Assembly (NCBI RefSeq): GCF_000732925.1
Contig: NZ_CP008953.1
Span: 1,860,001 to 1,924,000, forward strand
Source of the DNA: Amycolatopsis japonica
GTDB lineage: Bacteria; Actinomycetota; Actinomycetes; Mycobacteriales; Pseudonocardiaceae
DNA: 64,000 bases
Direction: 5' to 3'
Within the stretch, counting starts at the first letter, position 1; each line of letters starts with the position of its first letter. Of the stretch, positions 42,869 to 52,605 are shown one piece after another. The position numbers and the translations under genes were made by a program. The notes under the pieces are model-generated. The model saw nothing but the letters and a program-made list of their open reading frames with translations, ran no database searches and was not told where the DNA came from.

Positions 42869-43615
42869 GTGCCCGACTCCCTCGGTCCCCGCCTCAAGGT
42901 CGGCGTCGTCGTCCCGTCCACCAACACCTCGGCGCAACCGGAACTGGACGCGCTGCGCCCCGACGGCGTCACCAACCACACCGGCCGGATGGTGATCGAC
43001 GACGACCCGATGGTCGACGAACCCGGGTTCGAGCACGTCATGCACGGGATCCGGCGGTCGACGCGGCCGGCGATCCGCGGTGTCGTCGGCTGCGACCCCG
43101 ACTGCGTGATCATCGGGGTCTCCCCGGAAAGTCATTGGGAGGGAACGAAGGCGCACGGCCGCGTGCTCGACGCGATGCGGGAGGCCGCGGGCGGGCGGCC
43201 GGTGACGATGAGCCCGGACGCGATCGACGCCGCGCTCGCGGCGCACGGCGTCCGCCGGATCGCGGTCATCACGCCGTACCTGCCGGTCGGCGACGATCCG
43301 GTGCGCCGCTTCTTCGGCGACAACGGCTACGACCTGCTGCGCGTCCACGGTCTCGGCATGCCCAGCCCGGCCAAGATCGCGCACATCTCCGAGACCGCGC
43401 TCCGCGACGCGGTCAAGGAGGTCGACGACGCCGACGTCGAGGCCATCGTCCAGGTCGGTACCAACGTCGCCATGGCGCGGCTCGCGGCGGCCGCCGAGTT
43501 CTGGCTCGGCAAACCGGTCCTCTCGAACAACGTCGTCCTGTACTGGCACGCCCTGCGGCAGAACGGTGTCGCCGATCGCGTGCGCGGCTTCGGCTCCCTG
43601 CTTGCGGAGCACTGA
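42869..43615 (+). CDS. Asp/Glu racemase superfamily protein (maleate isomerase/arylmalonate decarboxylase-like)
   Basis: A 248-residue protein of the Asp/Glu racemase fold, 12 bases after the NRPS with AAGGAG for the GTG start. It has the VGVVVPSTNTSAQPELDAL start of maleate isomerases. Of the two catalytic cysteines of that family, the first region reads VGCDPDCVIIGVSPES, with Cys near residues 73 and 77. The second typical site reads VQVGTNVAMA and seems to lack Cys. It may act on a dicarboxylic or amino acid for the pathway, but the true role is unknown. Absence of the second Cys points away from a classic racemase. Confidence 0.65.
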   Translation: MPDSLGPRLKVGVVVPSTNTSAQPELDALRPDGVTNHTGRMVIDDDPMVDEPGFEHVMHGIRRSTRPAIRGVVGCDPDCVIIGVSPESHWEGTKAHGRVLDAMREAAGGRPVTMSPDAIDAALAAHGVRRIAVITPYLPVGDDPVRRFFGDNGYDLLRVHGLGMPSPAKIAHISETALRDAVKEVDDADVEAIVQVGTNVAMARLAAAAEFWLGKPVLSNNVVLYWHALRQNGVADRVRGFGSLLAEH

Positions 43616-43659
43616 CCGGTATTTGACTGATCGTTACAGAACGTGGGATGCTGGACGGT

Positions 43660-44232
43660 ATGCCCCGCCCCAAGGGTTTCGATCCCACCGAGGTGCTCGA
43701 CGCCGCGGTCGGCGCGTTCTGGCGCAAGGGATACGCCGCCACGTCGGCCCAGGACCTGGTCGACGGCACCGGGCTCGGGCGGGGCAGCCTGTACAACACT
43801 TTTTCGGGCAAGCAGCAGCTGTTCAGCCAGGCGCTTCGGCGCTACGAGGAGACGTCCGCGACCAGGGTCGAGGAGATGCTGGCCGCGCCGGGGACCATCC
43901 GGGCACGGATCAGACGTGTCCTGATGGACGTCGTCGACGACGAGCTGGACCCGTCCGACGCGCATCGTGGCTGCCTGGCGGTCAACGCCGCCCTCGAACT
44001 CGGCGGCATCGACGACGAGGTCACCGCCCGGGTCCGCCACAACTTCGAGCGGGTGGAGAACGCGTTCCACGCCGAGTTCGCCGCCGCGCGGGAGCAGGGT
44101 GAGATCGGCGGCGATCCGCGGGCGTTGGCACGGTTCACCCTCACCGCGATGTACGGCCTGCGGGTGCTGGGCAAGACCGCCGACAGGCAGGCGCTCATCC
44201 AAGTAGTCGAAACCACCATCCAGGCGTTGTGA
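43660..44232 (+). CDS. TetR family regulator
   Basis: A 190-residue TetR protein. MPRPKGFDPTEVLDAAVGAFWRKGY precedes the helix-turn-helix ATSAQDLVDGTGLGRGSLYNTF, a pattern typical of regulators of quinone/aldehyde-type oxidoreductases. The ATG at 43660 is preferred over one at 43648 by family alignment. A short element TCGTTACAGAACG at 43631-43643 recurs as TCGTGACAGAACC at 44244-44256 in front of the next gene, suggesting that both promoters are bound. Confidence 0.8.
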   Translation: MPRPKGFDPTEVLDAAVGAFWRKGYAATSAQDLVDGTGLGRGSLYNTFSGKQQLFSQALRRYEETSATRVEEMLAAPGTIRARIRRVLMDVVDDELDPSDAHRGCLAVNAALELGGIDDEVTARVRHNFERVENAFHAEFAAAREQGEIGGDPRALARFTLTAMYGLRVLGKTADRQALIQVVETTIQAL

Positions 44233-44330
44233 TGTTCCAGGTTTCGTGACAGAACCCCCGCGCTCACACGGATTTCTTTTACTCGAGTTCTTTAACGAGC
44301 ATTCCACTATCGGCAAGGAGCAGGCAACTC

Positions 44331-45197
44331 ATGACGGAGACCGTCGCGGTGCTCGGCACCGGAATCATCGGCGCCCCGGTCGCGCGCAACCTGAGCAAGG
44401 CCGGGTTCGCGGTCCGGGCCTGGAACCGCACCGCGGCCAAGGCCGAAGCCCTCTCCGAGCATGGTGTCGAGGTCGCCGGGAACGCCGCGGAAGCCGTCGA
44501 AGGCGCGCGTGTCGTGATCACGGTCCTCACGGACGGCCAGACGGTGCTGGAGTCGATCCGCGCCGCCGCCCCCGCCGCGGGCACGATCTGGGTGCAGCTC
44601 AGCACCGTCGGCGACGCCGTCGAGGAGCTGGTCGAGTACGCCGACGAGCAGGGTCTCGTCTTCGTCGACGCGCCGGTGCAGGGCACCCGCCAGCCCGCCG
44701 AACAGGGCCAGTTGATCGTGCTGGCGGCGGGCGCGGCCGACGTTCGCGAGACCGTCCAGCCGCTGTTCGACGCGATCGGCAAGCGCACGCTGTGGGTCGG
44801 CGAAGACGGCCGCACCGGCGCGGCGAGCAGGCTCAAGCTGGTGCTGAACACCTGGGTGATCGCGCTGACCCACGGCGTCGGCGAGGCGCTCGCGCTGGCC
44901 GAAGGGCTCGGTGTCGACCCGCGGCACTTCGTCGACGTCGTCACCGGCGGCCCGATGGACAACGGCTACTTCCAGGCCAAATCCGCCGCGATCCTCAACG
45001 ACGACTACACCACCGCCTTCTCGGTCGACAACGCCGAGAAGGACGCCCGGCTGGTGCTGGCCGCCGCGGCCCGCGCCGGCGTCCGGATGGACGCCGTCGA
45101 AGCCGGGCGAGCCCGTTTCGCCCGCGCGTCCGAGGCCGGACACGGCGACGAAGACATGGCGGCCGGCTACTTCGCCAGCTTCACCGACCGCATTTAG
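44331..45197 (+). CDS. NAD(P)-dependent beta-hydroxyacid dehydrogenase family protein
   Basis: A 288-residue enzyme of the 3-hydroxyisobutyrate dehydrogenase family. The Rossmann motif VLGTGIIGAPVARNLSKAG (about 6-24), a VDAPVQGTRQPAEQG substrate loop, and the Lys in SRLKLVLNTW are present. AAGGAGCAGG precedes the ATG. Regulation by the adjacent TetR is likely. The protein ends TDRI because its last codons form half of a palindrome shared with the convergent iolD. Confidence 0.78.
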   Translation: MTETVAVLGTGIIGAPVARNLSKAGFAVRAWNRTAAKAEALSEHGVEVAGNAAEAVEGARVVITVLTDGQTVLESIRAAAPAAGTIWVQLSTVGDAVEELVEYADEQGLVFVDAPVQGTRQPAEQGQLIVLAAGAADVRETVQPLFDAIGKRTLWVGEDGRTGAASRLKLVLNTWVIALTHGVGEALALAEGLGVDPRHFVDVVTGGPMDNGYFQAKSAAILNDDYTTAFSVDNAEKDARLVLAAAARAGVRMDAVEAGRARFARASEAGHGDEDMAAGYFASFTDRI

Positions 45198-45215
45198 TCC
45201 TCTAAATGCGGTCGG
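45184..45215. terminator. perfect 14-base palindrome spanning two convergent stop codons
   Basis: CCGACCGCATTTAG (45184-45197) and CTAAATGCGGTCGG (45202-45215) are exact inverted repeats with the 4-base loop TCCT. Each arm ends with the TAG of one gene, so both proteins share the C-terminal residues DRI. It is a likely bidirectional terminator built from coding sequence. Confidence 0.75.
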
Positions 45216-47046
45216 ACAGGTACCGCACCTGCGCTGCCTTGCCGCGCTCGATTCCCTCCCTTCCCGAGAGGTGTTCCGGAACGCCGACTTCCCACCAGGC
45301 ACCGGCCTCGGTCCACGAGTCCGGCCGGGTCCGCACCACGACCACCGCCGGTCGCTTTTCGGCCACCGCGGCTTCCCGTGCCTTCGCGTAGGACGCGCGC
45401 ACGTCGTCCACAGTGGACGCCGGGAACACCGCGCACCCCAGCGACTCCGCGTGCCGCGCGAAGTCGACCCGAGGGGGAGTGGCGTGCGCGCTCCGGCAGT
45501 CTCCGAGGAGGTTGTTGAACGGTTTGCCGCCCTGCCCCTCCTGCAGCCGCGCGATGACCGCGTAACCGTCGTTGTCGCAGACCACCGCCACGAAAGGATG
45601 CCCGGCGAAGGCGGCCGAGAACAGTTCCGAGTTCAGCATCAGGTACGAACCGTCGCCGAGCATCGTGGTGACCAGGCCCTCGGTATGCGCCATCGCCGCA
45701 CCCCACGCGCCAGCGAGCTCGTAACCCATGCAGGAGAACCCGTACTCGACGTCCATGCTGATCGAGCCCGATCCGCGCCAGCCGCCGATGAGTTCGCCCG
45801 GCATCCCGCCGGAAGCGGTCATCACGTAGTCGTGCGGCTCGGAGAGATCGTTGACCGCGCCGACGACCTGGGCATACGTCGGCACTTCGCCGGAAACTGC
45901 GCGCAGGGTGTCGATATGCGTGTCCCAACGGCTTCTCTCCGCCGCGGCTCGCTCTGTCCACAGTGGATCGACTCGCCAGTTTTCGAGCTGGGCCGACAGA
46001 TCCACGAGACCCGCGTCAGCATCGCTCACGACGGCCAGCGCGCCGTGCTTGACGGCGTCGAACCGGGCGGCGTTCAAGGTGATCAGCCGGACATCGGGGG
46101 AGAACACCGTCCAGGACGCCGTGGTGAAGTCCTGCAACCGCGTGCCGACGGCCAGCACGACGTCGGCCTCGGCGGCGAGCACGTTCGCCGAGGCCGAGCC
46201 CGTGACGCCGAGCGGACCGGCGTGCAGGGGATGGCCGTGCGGGACGAGCGTGCGTCCCGCCGTGGTTTCGGTGACCGGGATACCGTGCCGCCCGGCGAAG
46301 GCCAGCGCACGCTCACCCGCGCCGGAATACCGGACGCCACCGCCGAGTACCAGCAACGGTTTCCGCGCGGCCCGCAGCACGCCCGCCGCTTCGGTGAGCG
46401 CCCGGCGATCGGGCCGCGGCCGCTGCGGGCGATGGGTCACCGGCGCGAACAACGCTTCCGGGAAGTCGTAGGTCTCCGCCTGGACGTCCTGGGGGAGCGC
46501 CAGCGTCACCGGCCCCGCGTCCGCCGGATCGGTCAGCACCCTGACGACCTGCGGCAACGTCGAGAGCAGCTGCTCCGGCCGGGTGATCCGGTCGAAGTAC
46601 CGGCTCACCGCGCGGAAGGCGTCGTTGACCGTGGCCGTCGGATCACCGAAATGCTCCACCTGCTGGAGCACGGGATCGGGGGCGCGGCTGGTGAAGGTGT
46701 CGCCGGGGAGCAGCAGGACCGGCAGCCGGTTCGCGTGCGCGACCCCGGCCGCGGTGACCATGTTCAGCGCGCCGGGCCCGATCGACGACGTCACCACGCC
46801 CACCTGGCGCCGATGCGTCGCCTTGGCGTAGCCGACCGCCGCGAGCGCCATGCCCTGCTCGGTCTGCCCGCGCCATACGGGGAGCTCGTCGCGATACTCC
46901 TCCAGCGCGGTGCCGAGGCCGAGGACGTTGCCGTGCCCGAAGATCGCGAACACGCCGGGGAACAACGGGACTTCCCGCCCGTCCAGGGTTTCCGACCGCT
47001 GCGCGAGCAGCCAGCGCACCAGGGCCTGTGCCGTGGTCAGCTTCAT
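45202..47046 (-). CDS. iolD: 3D-(3,5/4)-trihydroxycyclohexane-1,2-dione hydrolase
   Basis: A 614-residue ThDP enzyme. It has the Pyr-domain Glu in RGQTEQGMALAAVGYAKA, a central DHS-like domain, and the ThDP site GDGSYLMLNSELFSAAF with CDNDGYAVI. The start KLTTAQALVRWLLAQR is typical of IolD. It opens the cyclohexane ring of the inosose dehydration product. It overlaps iolB by 4 bases as the last gene of the inositol operon. Confidence 0.9.
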   Translation of the reverse strand: MKLTTAQALVRWLLAQRSETLDGREVPLFPGVFAIFGHGNVLGLGTALEEYRDELPVWRGQTEQGMALAAVGYAKATHRRQVGVVTSSIGPGALNMVTAAGVAHANRLPVLLLPGDTFTSRAPDPVLQQVEHFGDPTATVNDAFRAVSRYFDRITRPEQLLSTLPQVVRVLTDPADAGPVTLALPQDVQAETYDFPEALFAPVTHRPQRPRPDRRALTEAAGVLRAARKPLLVLGGGVRYSGAGERALAFAGRHGIPVTETTAGRTLVPHGHPLHAGPLGVTGSASANVLAAEADVVLAVGTRLQDFTTASWTVFSPDVRLITLNAARFDAVKHGALAVVSDADAGLVDLSAQLENWRVDPLWTERAAAERSRWDTHIDTLRAVSGEVPTYAQVVGAVNDLSEPHDYVMTASGGMPGELIGGWRGSGSISMDVEYGFSCMGYELAGAWGAAMAHTEGLVTTMLGDGSYLMLNSELFSAAFAGHPFVAVVCDNDGYAVIARLQEGQGGKPFNNLLGDCRSAHATPPRVDFARHAESLGCAVFPASTVDDVRASYAKAREAAVAEKRPAVVVVRTRPDSWTEAGAWWEVGVPEHLSGREGIERGKAAQVRYLSDRI

Positions 47047-47933
47047 GAGACCCGCCCTTCATGGCTCGTGACCGGGCAGCGCGGGTCGAGCTCCTGGTCG
47101 TCCCAGGTGTCGCGGACCCAGCCGTGCGCGGGGTCGTCGCAGAACGCCATCGACCGCTCGTCGGCGGGCCCGGCCAGGACGTTCAGGTAGTACATCGGAT
47201 AGCCCGGCGCTGCGACGCAAGGACCGTGAAAGCCGCGCGGGATCAGGAAGACGTCCCCGTCCCGGACCGCGACGTCCTCGTCCAGCTCACTGTCGGAGGT
47301 GTACGTCCGGTGCAGGCCGAACCCTTCGCGGGAAGGGGTCACCCCGTCGCGGCCGGCGATGCGGAAGTAGTAGATCTCCTCGTTGACCACTTCGCATTCG
47401 GACACCTCGTCGTGTTTGTGCGGCGGGTACGACGACCAGTTGCCGCCCGGGGTGATCAGCTCGCACGCGTTCAGCTTGTCCGCGTGGTCCCAGACGCCAG
47501 GCACACCGAAGTTGGTGACCTGCCTGGTCGCCTGGCCCGCCCCGCGCACCTCCACCGGCACGTTTTCGGCCGGTCCGTAGCGCGCTTCGAGACGGCGGCC
47601 GCAGCGGGCCATCGGCAGCGCGACCTCGATCCCCGCCGCTGTCGACAACTCGACTTCGGCGTCGCGCGGAACATAGGCGAAATCCGTGACGCGGGTGAAC
47701 ACCGAATCCCGCCCCGCCAGCTCGAAGACCTGCCCGTCGACCCGGACCGTGCACGATCCCGCCAGCGGCAGGACGAACGCTTCGTATTCGCCGGTGCGCA
47801 CCAGCCGGGTTTCCCCGGCGGCCAGCGAGAGAACCCGCAGACCGCTGTAGGTCCAGCCCGCCGAGTCCGGGGTGAGCCGGACCGGATCCCGCTCGTCCGA
47901 AAGCGTCCCGAGTGGACGGTGCAGCTTGCTCAC
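47043..47933 (-). CDS. iolB: 5-deoxy-glucuronate isomerase
   Basis: A 296-residue bicupin. GNWSSYPPHKHDE and the following ECEVVNEEIYYFRI carry the metal-binding His/Glu residues, and FLIPRGFHGPCVAAPGYPMYYLN is the conserved C-terminal cupin of IolB. It isomerises 5-deoxy-glucuronate to 5-dehydro-2-deoxygluconate. The GTG at 47933 overlaps the iolC stop by 4 bases; open frame upstream to 48461 is shadow of iolC. Confidence 0.9.
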   Translation of the reverse strand: MSKLHRPLGTLSDERDPVRLTPDSAGWTYSGLRVLSLAAGETRLVRTGEYEAFVLPLAGSCTVRVDGQVFELAGRDSVFTRVTDFAYVPRDAEVELSTAAGIEVALPMARCGRRLEARYGPAENVPVEVRGAGQATRQVTNFGVPGVWDHADKLNACELITPGGNWSSYPPHKHDEVSECEVVNEEIYYFRIAGRDGVTPSREGFGLHRTYTSDSELDEDVAVRDGDVFLIPRGFHGPCVAAPGYPMYYLNVLAGPADERSMAFCDDPAHGWVRDTWDDQELDPRCPVTSHEGRVS

Positions 47934-48862
47934 AGCAACTCCTCGATCTCGTCGGCGGTGGGCATGGCGTCGGCGCAGGCGAGCCGGGAGGCGACGAGCG
48001 CGCCCGCCGCGTTGGCGTAGGTGGCGATGCGCACCGGATCCCAGCCGGAGAGCAGGCCGTGGATCAGCGCGCCGCCGAAACCGTCCCCGGCGCCGAGCCC
48101 GCAGACGACTTCGACCCGCTGGGGCGGCACCGTCCAACGGCCCTCGACGGTCGCCACCAGCACGCCCTCCGCGCCCTTCTTGATCACCGCCAGTTCGACA
48201 CCCCTGGCCAGCATCCGGGACGCGGCCTCGTCGGGATCCGCCGTGCCGACGGCGACCTCCGCCTCGGCGCGGTTGCCGACCGCGACCGTGACGTGGTCGA
48301 GCATCCAACCGATCTCCGCGCGTGCCGTCGCGGTGTCCGGCCAGAACATCGGCCGGAAGTCGAGGTCCAGCACGGTATGCGACCGGCGGCCGCGCCGTTC
48401 GAGCATCCGGCGCTGGGTGGAGCGCGCCGGTTCGACCGAGACACCGGTCCCGGTGACCCACAGCAGGGGAACGGATTCCACGACGTCCCAGGGCACATCG
48501 TGTTCGCCGATGGTCAGATCCGGGGCGATCGGCGACCGGTAGAACAGCAGCGGCGGATCCGCGGGCGGGTCCAGCGAGCAGAACACCACCGGCGTCTGCA
48601 ACCCTTCCGACGTCCCGACGTGCGCGGGGGAGACACCGAACTCCCGCAGCGCCTGCCGCACGTACTCGCCGAAGCCGTCCGGGCCGACCTTCGTCAGCAC
48701 CGACGTCGAGCGGCCGAGCCGCGCGGCGGCGACCGCGACGTTGGTCGCGGTGCCGCCGAGCGATTTGGCGAAGGTGCTGACCCCGGCCAGCGGCACGCCG
48801 CTCTGCTCGGGGTAGAGGTCCACCCCGACCCGGCCGACGGTCAGTGCTTCGAGAACGGTCAT
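47930..48862 (-). CDS. iolC: 5-dehydro-2-deoxygluconokinase
   Basis: A 310-residue PfkB-family sugar kinase. [28 protein letters not shown] is the IolC-type N-terminus, and [17 protein letters not shown] carries the catalytic Asp and anion hole. It phosphorylates 5-dehydro-2-deoxygluconate before aldol cleavage. No iolJ aldolase gene lies in the window. Both ends overlap their neighbours by 4 bases. Confidence 0.88.
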   Translation of the reverse strand: MTVLEALTVGRVGVDLYPEQSGVPLAGVSTFAKSLGGTATNVAVAAARLGRSTSVLTKVGPDGFGEYVRQALREFGVSPAHVGTSEGLQTPVVFCSLDPPADPPLLFYRSPIAPDLTIGEHDVPWDVVESVPLLWVTGTGVSVEPARSTQRRMLERRGRRSHTVLDLDFRPMFWPDTATARAEIGWMLDHVTVAVGNRAEAEVAVGTADPDEAASRMLARGVELAVIKKGAEGVLVATVEGRWTVPPQRVEVVCGLGAGDGFGGALIHGLLSGWDPVRIATYANAAGALVASRLACADAMPTADEIEELL

Positions 48863-49644
48863 GAAGGGGACTCCGCGGCTCGCAATTCGTGTTCCAGGGC
48901 TTCCAGTTCCGCGCCGCCCGCCATCTGCCTGGTCAGCTCCGCCAGGTCGATCTCGGACTTCTCGTAGGCGCCGAGCGAAACGCCCCGTTTGAGCAGCAGG
49001 AAGCGATCGGCCACCGGATAGGCGTGATGCGGGTTGTGCGTGATCAGCACGACGCCGAGCCCGCGGTCACGGGCCTGCGCGACGTACTTGAGCACGACCC
49101 CCGCCTGCTTGACGCCCAGCGCGGCCGTCGGCTCGTCGAGGATCAGCACCTTCGCGCCGAAGTACACGGCCCGCGCGATGGCGACGCACTGCCGCTCGCC
49201 GCCGGAGAGCGTGCCGACCGGCTGCTCGACGTCGCGCAGGTCGATGCCCATGTCGGACAACGCCTTCTTGGTCGTCTCGCGGCCCTTCTTCCGGTCCAGC
49301 GCGCGGAACGGGCCGAAACCCACCGTCGGCTCGGAGCCGAGGAAGAAGTTCCGCCACACGCTCATCAGCGGGACGACCGCAAGATCCTGGTACACCGTCG
49401 CGATCCCGCGATCGAGCGCTTCACGCGGCGAGGCGAACTTGACCGGCTCGCCCTCGACCAGGAACTCGCCCCGGTCGTGTTGATGGACTCCGGCCAGGAT
49501 CTTGATCAGCGTGGACTTCCCGGCGCCGTTGTCGCCGAGCACGCAGGTGACCTCGCCCGCGTTGACCACGGTGGAGACGTCGCGCAGCGCGATCACGCTG
49601 CCGTAGGTCTTGCCGACGTCCTTCACCTCGAGGAGACGACTCAT
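48859..49644 (-). CDS. ABC transporter ATP-binding protein, single cassette (inositol uptake)
   Basis: A 261-residue ATPase with one cassette only: Walker [10 protein letters not shown] (about 36-44), signature [15 protein letters not shown] (about 144), Walker [16 protein letters not shown] (about 165). Most sugar importers of the ribose class use a fused double cassette of about 500 residues, like the one at 2807 in this window; the half-size form resembles FrcA-type systems and should dimerise. The gene order suggests myo-inositol as substrate. Confidence 0.86.
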   Translation of the reverse strand: MSRLLEVKDVGKTYGSVIALRDVSTVVNAGEVTCVLGDNGAGKSTLIKILAGVHQHDRGEFLVEGEPVKFASPREALDRGIATVYQDLAVVPLMSVWRNFFLGSEPTVGFGPFRALDRKKGRETTKKALSDMGIDLRDVEQPVGTLSGGERQCVAIARAVYFGAKVLILDEPTAALGVKQAGVVLKYVAQARDRGLGVVLITHNPHHAYPVADRFLLLKRGVSLGAYEKSEIDLAELTRQMAGGAELEALEHELRAAESPS

Positions 49645-50675
49645 CGCCGGACCCTTTCCGCTCGCCGCCGGAAGGCGTTGTTGACCAGGACCGCGGACAG
49701 CAGCATCACCCCGAGGAACAGCATGAACCAGTCGCTGTCCCAGCGGGCGAACACGATTCCCTGCCGCGCCATACCGAAGATCAGCGCGCCGATCGCGGCG
49801 CCGATCGCCGAACCGAACCCGCCGGTCAGCAGGCAGCCGCCGATCACGGCCGCGATGATGTACTGGAACTCCAGCCCGATGCCCTGGTTCGCCTGGACAC
49901 TCGCGAACCGCAGGATGTTGATCGAGCCGACCAGCCACGCGGCGAGCGCGGTGGTCATGAACAGCATGATCTTGGTGCGCACCACCGGTACGCCGACCGC
50001 GCGCGAACTCTGCGCGGAGCCGCCGACGGCGAAGATCCAGTTGCCGAAGCGGGTCCTCACCAGCAGCCAGGCGGCCAGTACGGCGAAGCCGATCCACCAG
50101 AGGATCGAGATCTGGAACGCCGTGCCTCCGATGTCCACAGTGGACGCGAAGACGAAGCCGGCGGACTCGTAGCCGTCGGTCGAACGCATCCCGGACACCT
50201 GGACGGTGCCGGTGACCAGCCTGGTGACGCCGAGGTTGAGGCCTTGCAAGGCAAGAAAGGTGCCCAGGGTGACGATGAAACTGGGCAACCCGGTGCGCAT
50301 CACCAGCCAGCCGTTGAACGCGCCGACCGCGAGGGCGAAGACCAGCGAAGCGAACAGCGCGAGCCAGACGTTCCAGCCCGCCTGCGTCGCCAACGTCGCG
50401 GTGACGAGCGCGGTGGACGCCGTCATGACCCCGGCGGAGAGGTCGAACTCGCCGCCGATCATCAGCAGGGACACCGCGACCGCCATGATGCCGAGCGTCG
50501 AGGCGTCGTCCAGCCAGGTCGCCACGCCGCTGCCGCTGAAGAACTGGTCGGTGACGACGGTGAAGAACAGGAAGACGACGACGGCGCCGAGCAGCGCGCC
50601 GATCTCGGGCCGGACGACCAGCCTGTCCATCAGCCGCGGTTTCGCGATCCGTTCGTCGAGGGTGGTGGTTGTCAT
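49641..50675 (-). CDS. ABC transporter permease (inositol uptake)
   Basis: A 344-residue RbsC/FrcB-type permease with about 8-10 membrane helices. The [13 protein letters not shown] motif follows the second helix, and [19 protein letters not shown] is the cytoplasmic ATPase-coupling loop. It overlaps the ATPase gene by 4 bases and the binding-protein gene by 4 bases. The C-terminus ends in basic residues (RRRAERVRR). Confidence 0.87.
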   Translation of the reverse strand: MTTTTLDERIAKPRLMDRLVVRPEIGALLGAVVVFLFFTVVTDQFFSGSGVATWLDDASTLGIMAVAVSLLMIGGEFDLSAGVMTASTALVTATLATQAGWNVWLALFASLVFALAVGAFNGWLVMRTGLPSFIVTLGTFLALQGLNLGVTRLVTGTVQVSGMRSTDGYESAGFVFASTVDIGGTAFQISILWWIGFAVLAAWLLVRTRFGNWIFAVGGSAQSSRAVGVPVVRTKIMLFMTTALAAWLVGSINILRFASVQANQGIGLEFQYIIAAVIGGCLLTGGFGSAIGAAIGALIFGMARQGIVFARWDSDWFMLFLGVMLLSAVLVNNAFRRRAERVRR

Positions 50676-51658
50676 CGCGTGCCCCTTTGCACGTACTGGC
50701 CGACGGTGTCCACAGTGGATTTGTCGACCAGGTCGGGCCCGGTGAGCACCGGCTTCCCGCCGCCGACGACGTTCGCGTTGTCCCGGTAGAGCTTGAGGAA
50801 CTGCACCGGCAGATAGCCCTGTTCGTACTGCTGCTGATCGACCGCGAAGACCACGTCGCCCGCCTTGATCGCGCCGACCACGTCGGTGTTGAGGTCGAAC
50901 GTGCCGACCTGGGCCTTCGAACCGACCGCCTTGATCGCGCTCACCGCGCGGGCGGCGACCTGCGAGTTCAGCGTCAGGACGGCGTCGAGGGAGGAGTCGG
51001 TCTGCACCGCGCCCCTGATCCGGGATTCGGCGTCGGTGGGGTTGCTGATGTCGACCTGCAGGGTCTGCACGTCGCCCGCGAAACCGGTCTTGGCGCCGTC
51101 ACAGCGTTGCGCCTGCCCGACGTTGCCCGCTTCGTGGACCACGCAGAGCAGCTTCTTCTTGCCGAGCGCCCGGAACTTCTTCCCGGCCTCCTCGCCCGCG
51201 ATGGTCTCGTTCTGCCCGACATGGGTGAGCGCGCCGTACGCCGCGCTCTTGTCCTCGCCGGAGTTGATGGTGATGACCGGGATCCCGGCGCGGACCGCGT
51301 TCTCGATCGAGGTCTTGAGCGCCTCCGGGTTCGCCATCGACACCACCAGCCCGCCGACCCGCTGGGCGACCGCGTTGTCGATCAGCTTGGCCTGGTTGCC
51401 GGGGTCTCCGTCCGAGTTGTACTCGACCTGGACGTCGAGCTGCCTGCCAGCCTCTTCGGCGCCGTTCTTGACCACGTTCCAGAACGCGTCACCGGCCGTG
51501 CCGTGCGAGATGACCGCCACCCGCAGCGGCCCGCTGGGCTGGGTCGCCGCCGGGCCCGCGCCGGCGGCGGGTTTCTCCTCGGCCTTCGGTCCGGTGCACG
51601 CGGACAGGAGCAGCAGCCCCGCCACGACCACCAGAATCCCTTTCAAGCGATGGGACAT
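50672..51658 (-). CDS. ABC transporter substrate-binding lipoprotein (inositol uptake)
   Basis: A 328-residue lipoprotein. [21 protein letters not shown] gives a signal peptide with lipobox LSAC (Cys21), followed by a Pro/Ala-rich linker of about 25 residues. The periplasmic-binding fold is of the ribose/inositol class ([39 protein letters not shown]). It is the first transporter gene transcribed, after iolE, and probably captures myo-inositol. Confidence 0.86.
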   Translation of the reverse strand: MSHRLKGILVVVAGLLLLSACTGPKAEEKPAAGAGPAATQPSGPLRVAVISHGTAGDAFWNVVKNGAEEAGRQLDVQVEYNSDGDPGNQAKLIDNAVAQRVGGLVVSMANPEALKTSIENAVRAGIPVITINSGEDKSAAYGALTHVGQNETIAGEEAGKKFRALGKKKLLCVVHEAGNVGQAQRCDGAKTGFAGDVQTLQVDISNPTDAESRIRGAVQTDSSLDAVLTLNSQVAARAVSAIKAVGSKAQVGTFDLNTDVVGAIKAGDVVFAVDQQQYEQGYLPVQFLKLYRDNANVVGGGKPVLTGPDLVDKSTVDTVGQYVQRGTR

Positions 51659-51682
51659 CGTCGTCTCTCCTCGCTTCTTCCG

Positions 51683-52582
51683 TTACCTGGCAGCCGGGAG
51701 CCGGCTGACGATTCCGTCGAGATGCGCCAGGCTCCTGGCGACGTCCCGCTTCGGCAGATCCTCCGGGCTCCCCTCGCTCAGCGCGGTGTCCTGTTCGAGC
51801 ACGTACCACCCGTCGTAGCCCGCCTCGTGGACGGACCTGACCATCGTTTCGATGTCGACGTCCCCGTCGCCCAAGGGGACATACAGACCTTTGCCCACCG
51901 CTTCGGCGTAGGGAAGCCTTCCGGCGCGGACGTCTTCGGCGAGTTCGCCGCGCACGTCCTTGAGGTGCAGGTGCCCGACCCTGCCGGGATGGCGTTTCGC
52001 CAGTGCGACCGGATCGGTCCCGCCGATCAGGAGGTGCCCGGTGTCCAGGCACAGCGGGAGATCGGAGTCGGCGAGGAAACGCTCGACCTCCCGCTCGGTC
52101 TCCACATGCGTCCCCACATGCGGGTGCAGCACGGTGCGGAGGCCGTGCCGTGCGGCGATTTCCTTGATCTCGCCGGAGGTTTTCACGAGGGTCGCCCATT
52201 CGGCGTCGCTCAGCTCCGGCCGATCGTCGTAACCGTCGAGCCCGGTCGCGGCGGCGAGCACGAGCATGTCGCCACCGCAGGCGGCGAACAACACGGCGGA
52301 TTCTTCGGCCTCCGCCAGCGCGGCTTCGGGATTCTCGTGCAGGACGACGGCGAGGAAGCCGCCGACCAGTTCGAGCCGGTGGCCGTTCAGCCGTTCGCGC
52401 AGCTCGGCCGGGTCTCGCGGCAGGTATCCGGGCGGGCCGAGTTCGGTGGCGCGCACTCCCAGCTCCGCCATTTCGCCCAGTACGGTCCCCGCGTCGAGCA
52501 CACGGCCCCATCCGGGGACTTCGCAGACGCCCCAAGAGATCGGGGCGGCGGCGACGCGGATCCGGGGTGTCGTGACGGTCAT
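51683..52582 (-). CDS. iolE: myo-inosose-2 dehydratase-like TIM barrel protein
   Basis: A 299-residue AP-endonuclease-2-type barrel. It starts RVAAAPISWGVCEVPGWG, as in IolE, and has metal ligands in LHPHVGTHVE, CLDTGHLLIGG and HLHLKDVRGE plus the C-terminal WYVLEQD Glu. IolE dehydrates scyllo-inosose to the dione used by IolD. It is the first gene of the leftward operon, just downstream of two LacI-type operators. Confidence 0.85.
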   Translation of the reverse strand: MTVTTPRIRVAAAPISWGVCEVPGWGRVLDAGTVLGEMAELGVRATELGPPGYLPRDPAELRERLNGHRLELVGGFLAVVLHENPEAALAEAEESAVLFAACGGDMLVLAAATGLDGYDDRPELSDAEWATLVKTSGEIKEIAARHGLRTVLHPHVGTHVETEREVERFLADSDLPLCLDTGHLLIGGTDPVALAKRHPGRVGHLHLKDVRGELAEDVRAGRLPYAEAVGKGLYVPLGDGDVDIETMVRSVHEAGYDGWYVLEQDTALSEGSPEDLPKRDVARSLAHLDGIVSRLPAAR

Positions 52583-52605
52583 CGGCGGCCTCCGGGGGAT
52601 CGGGG

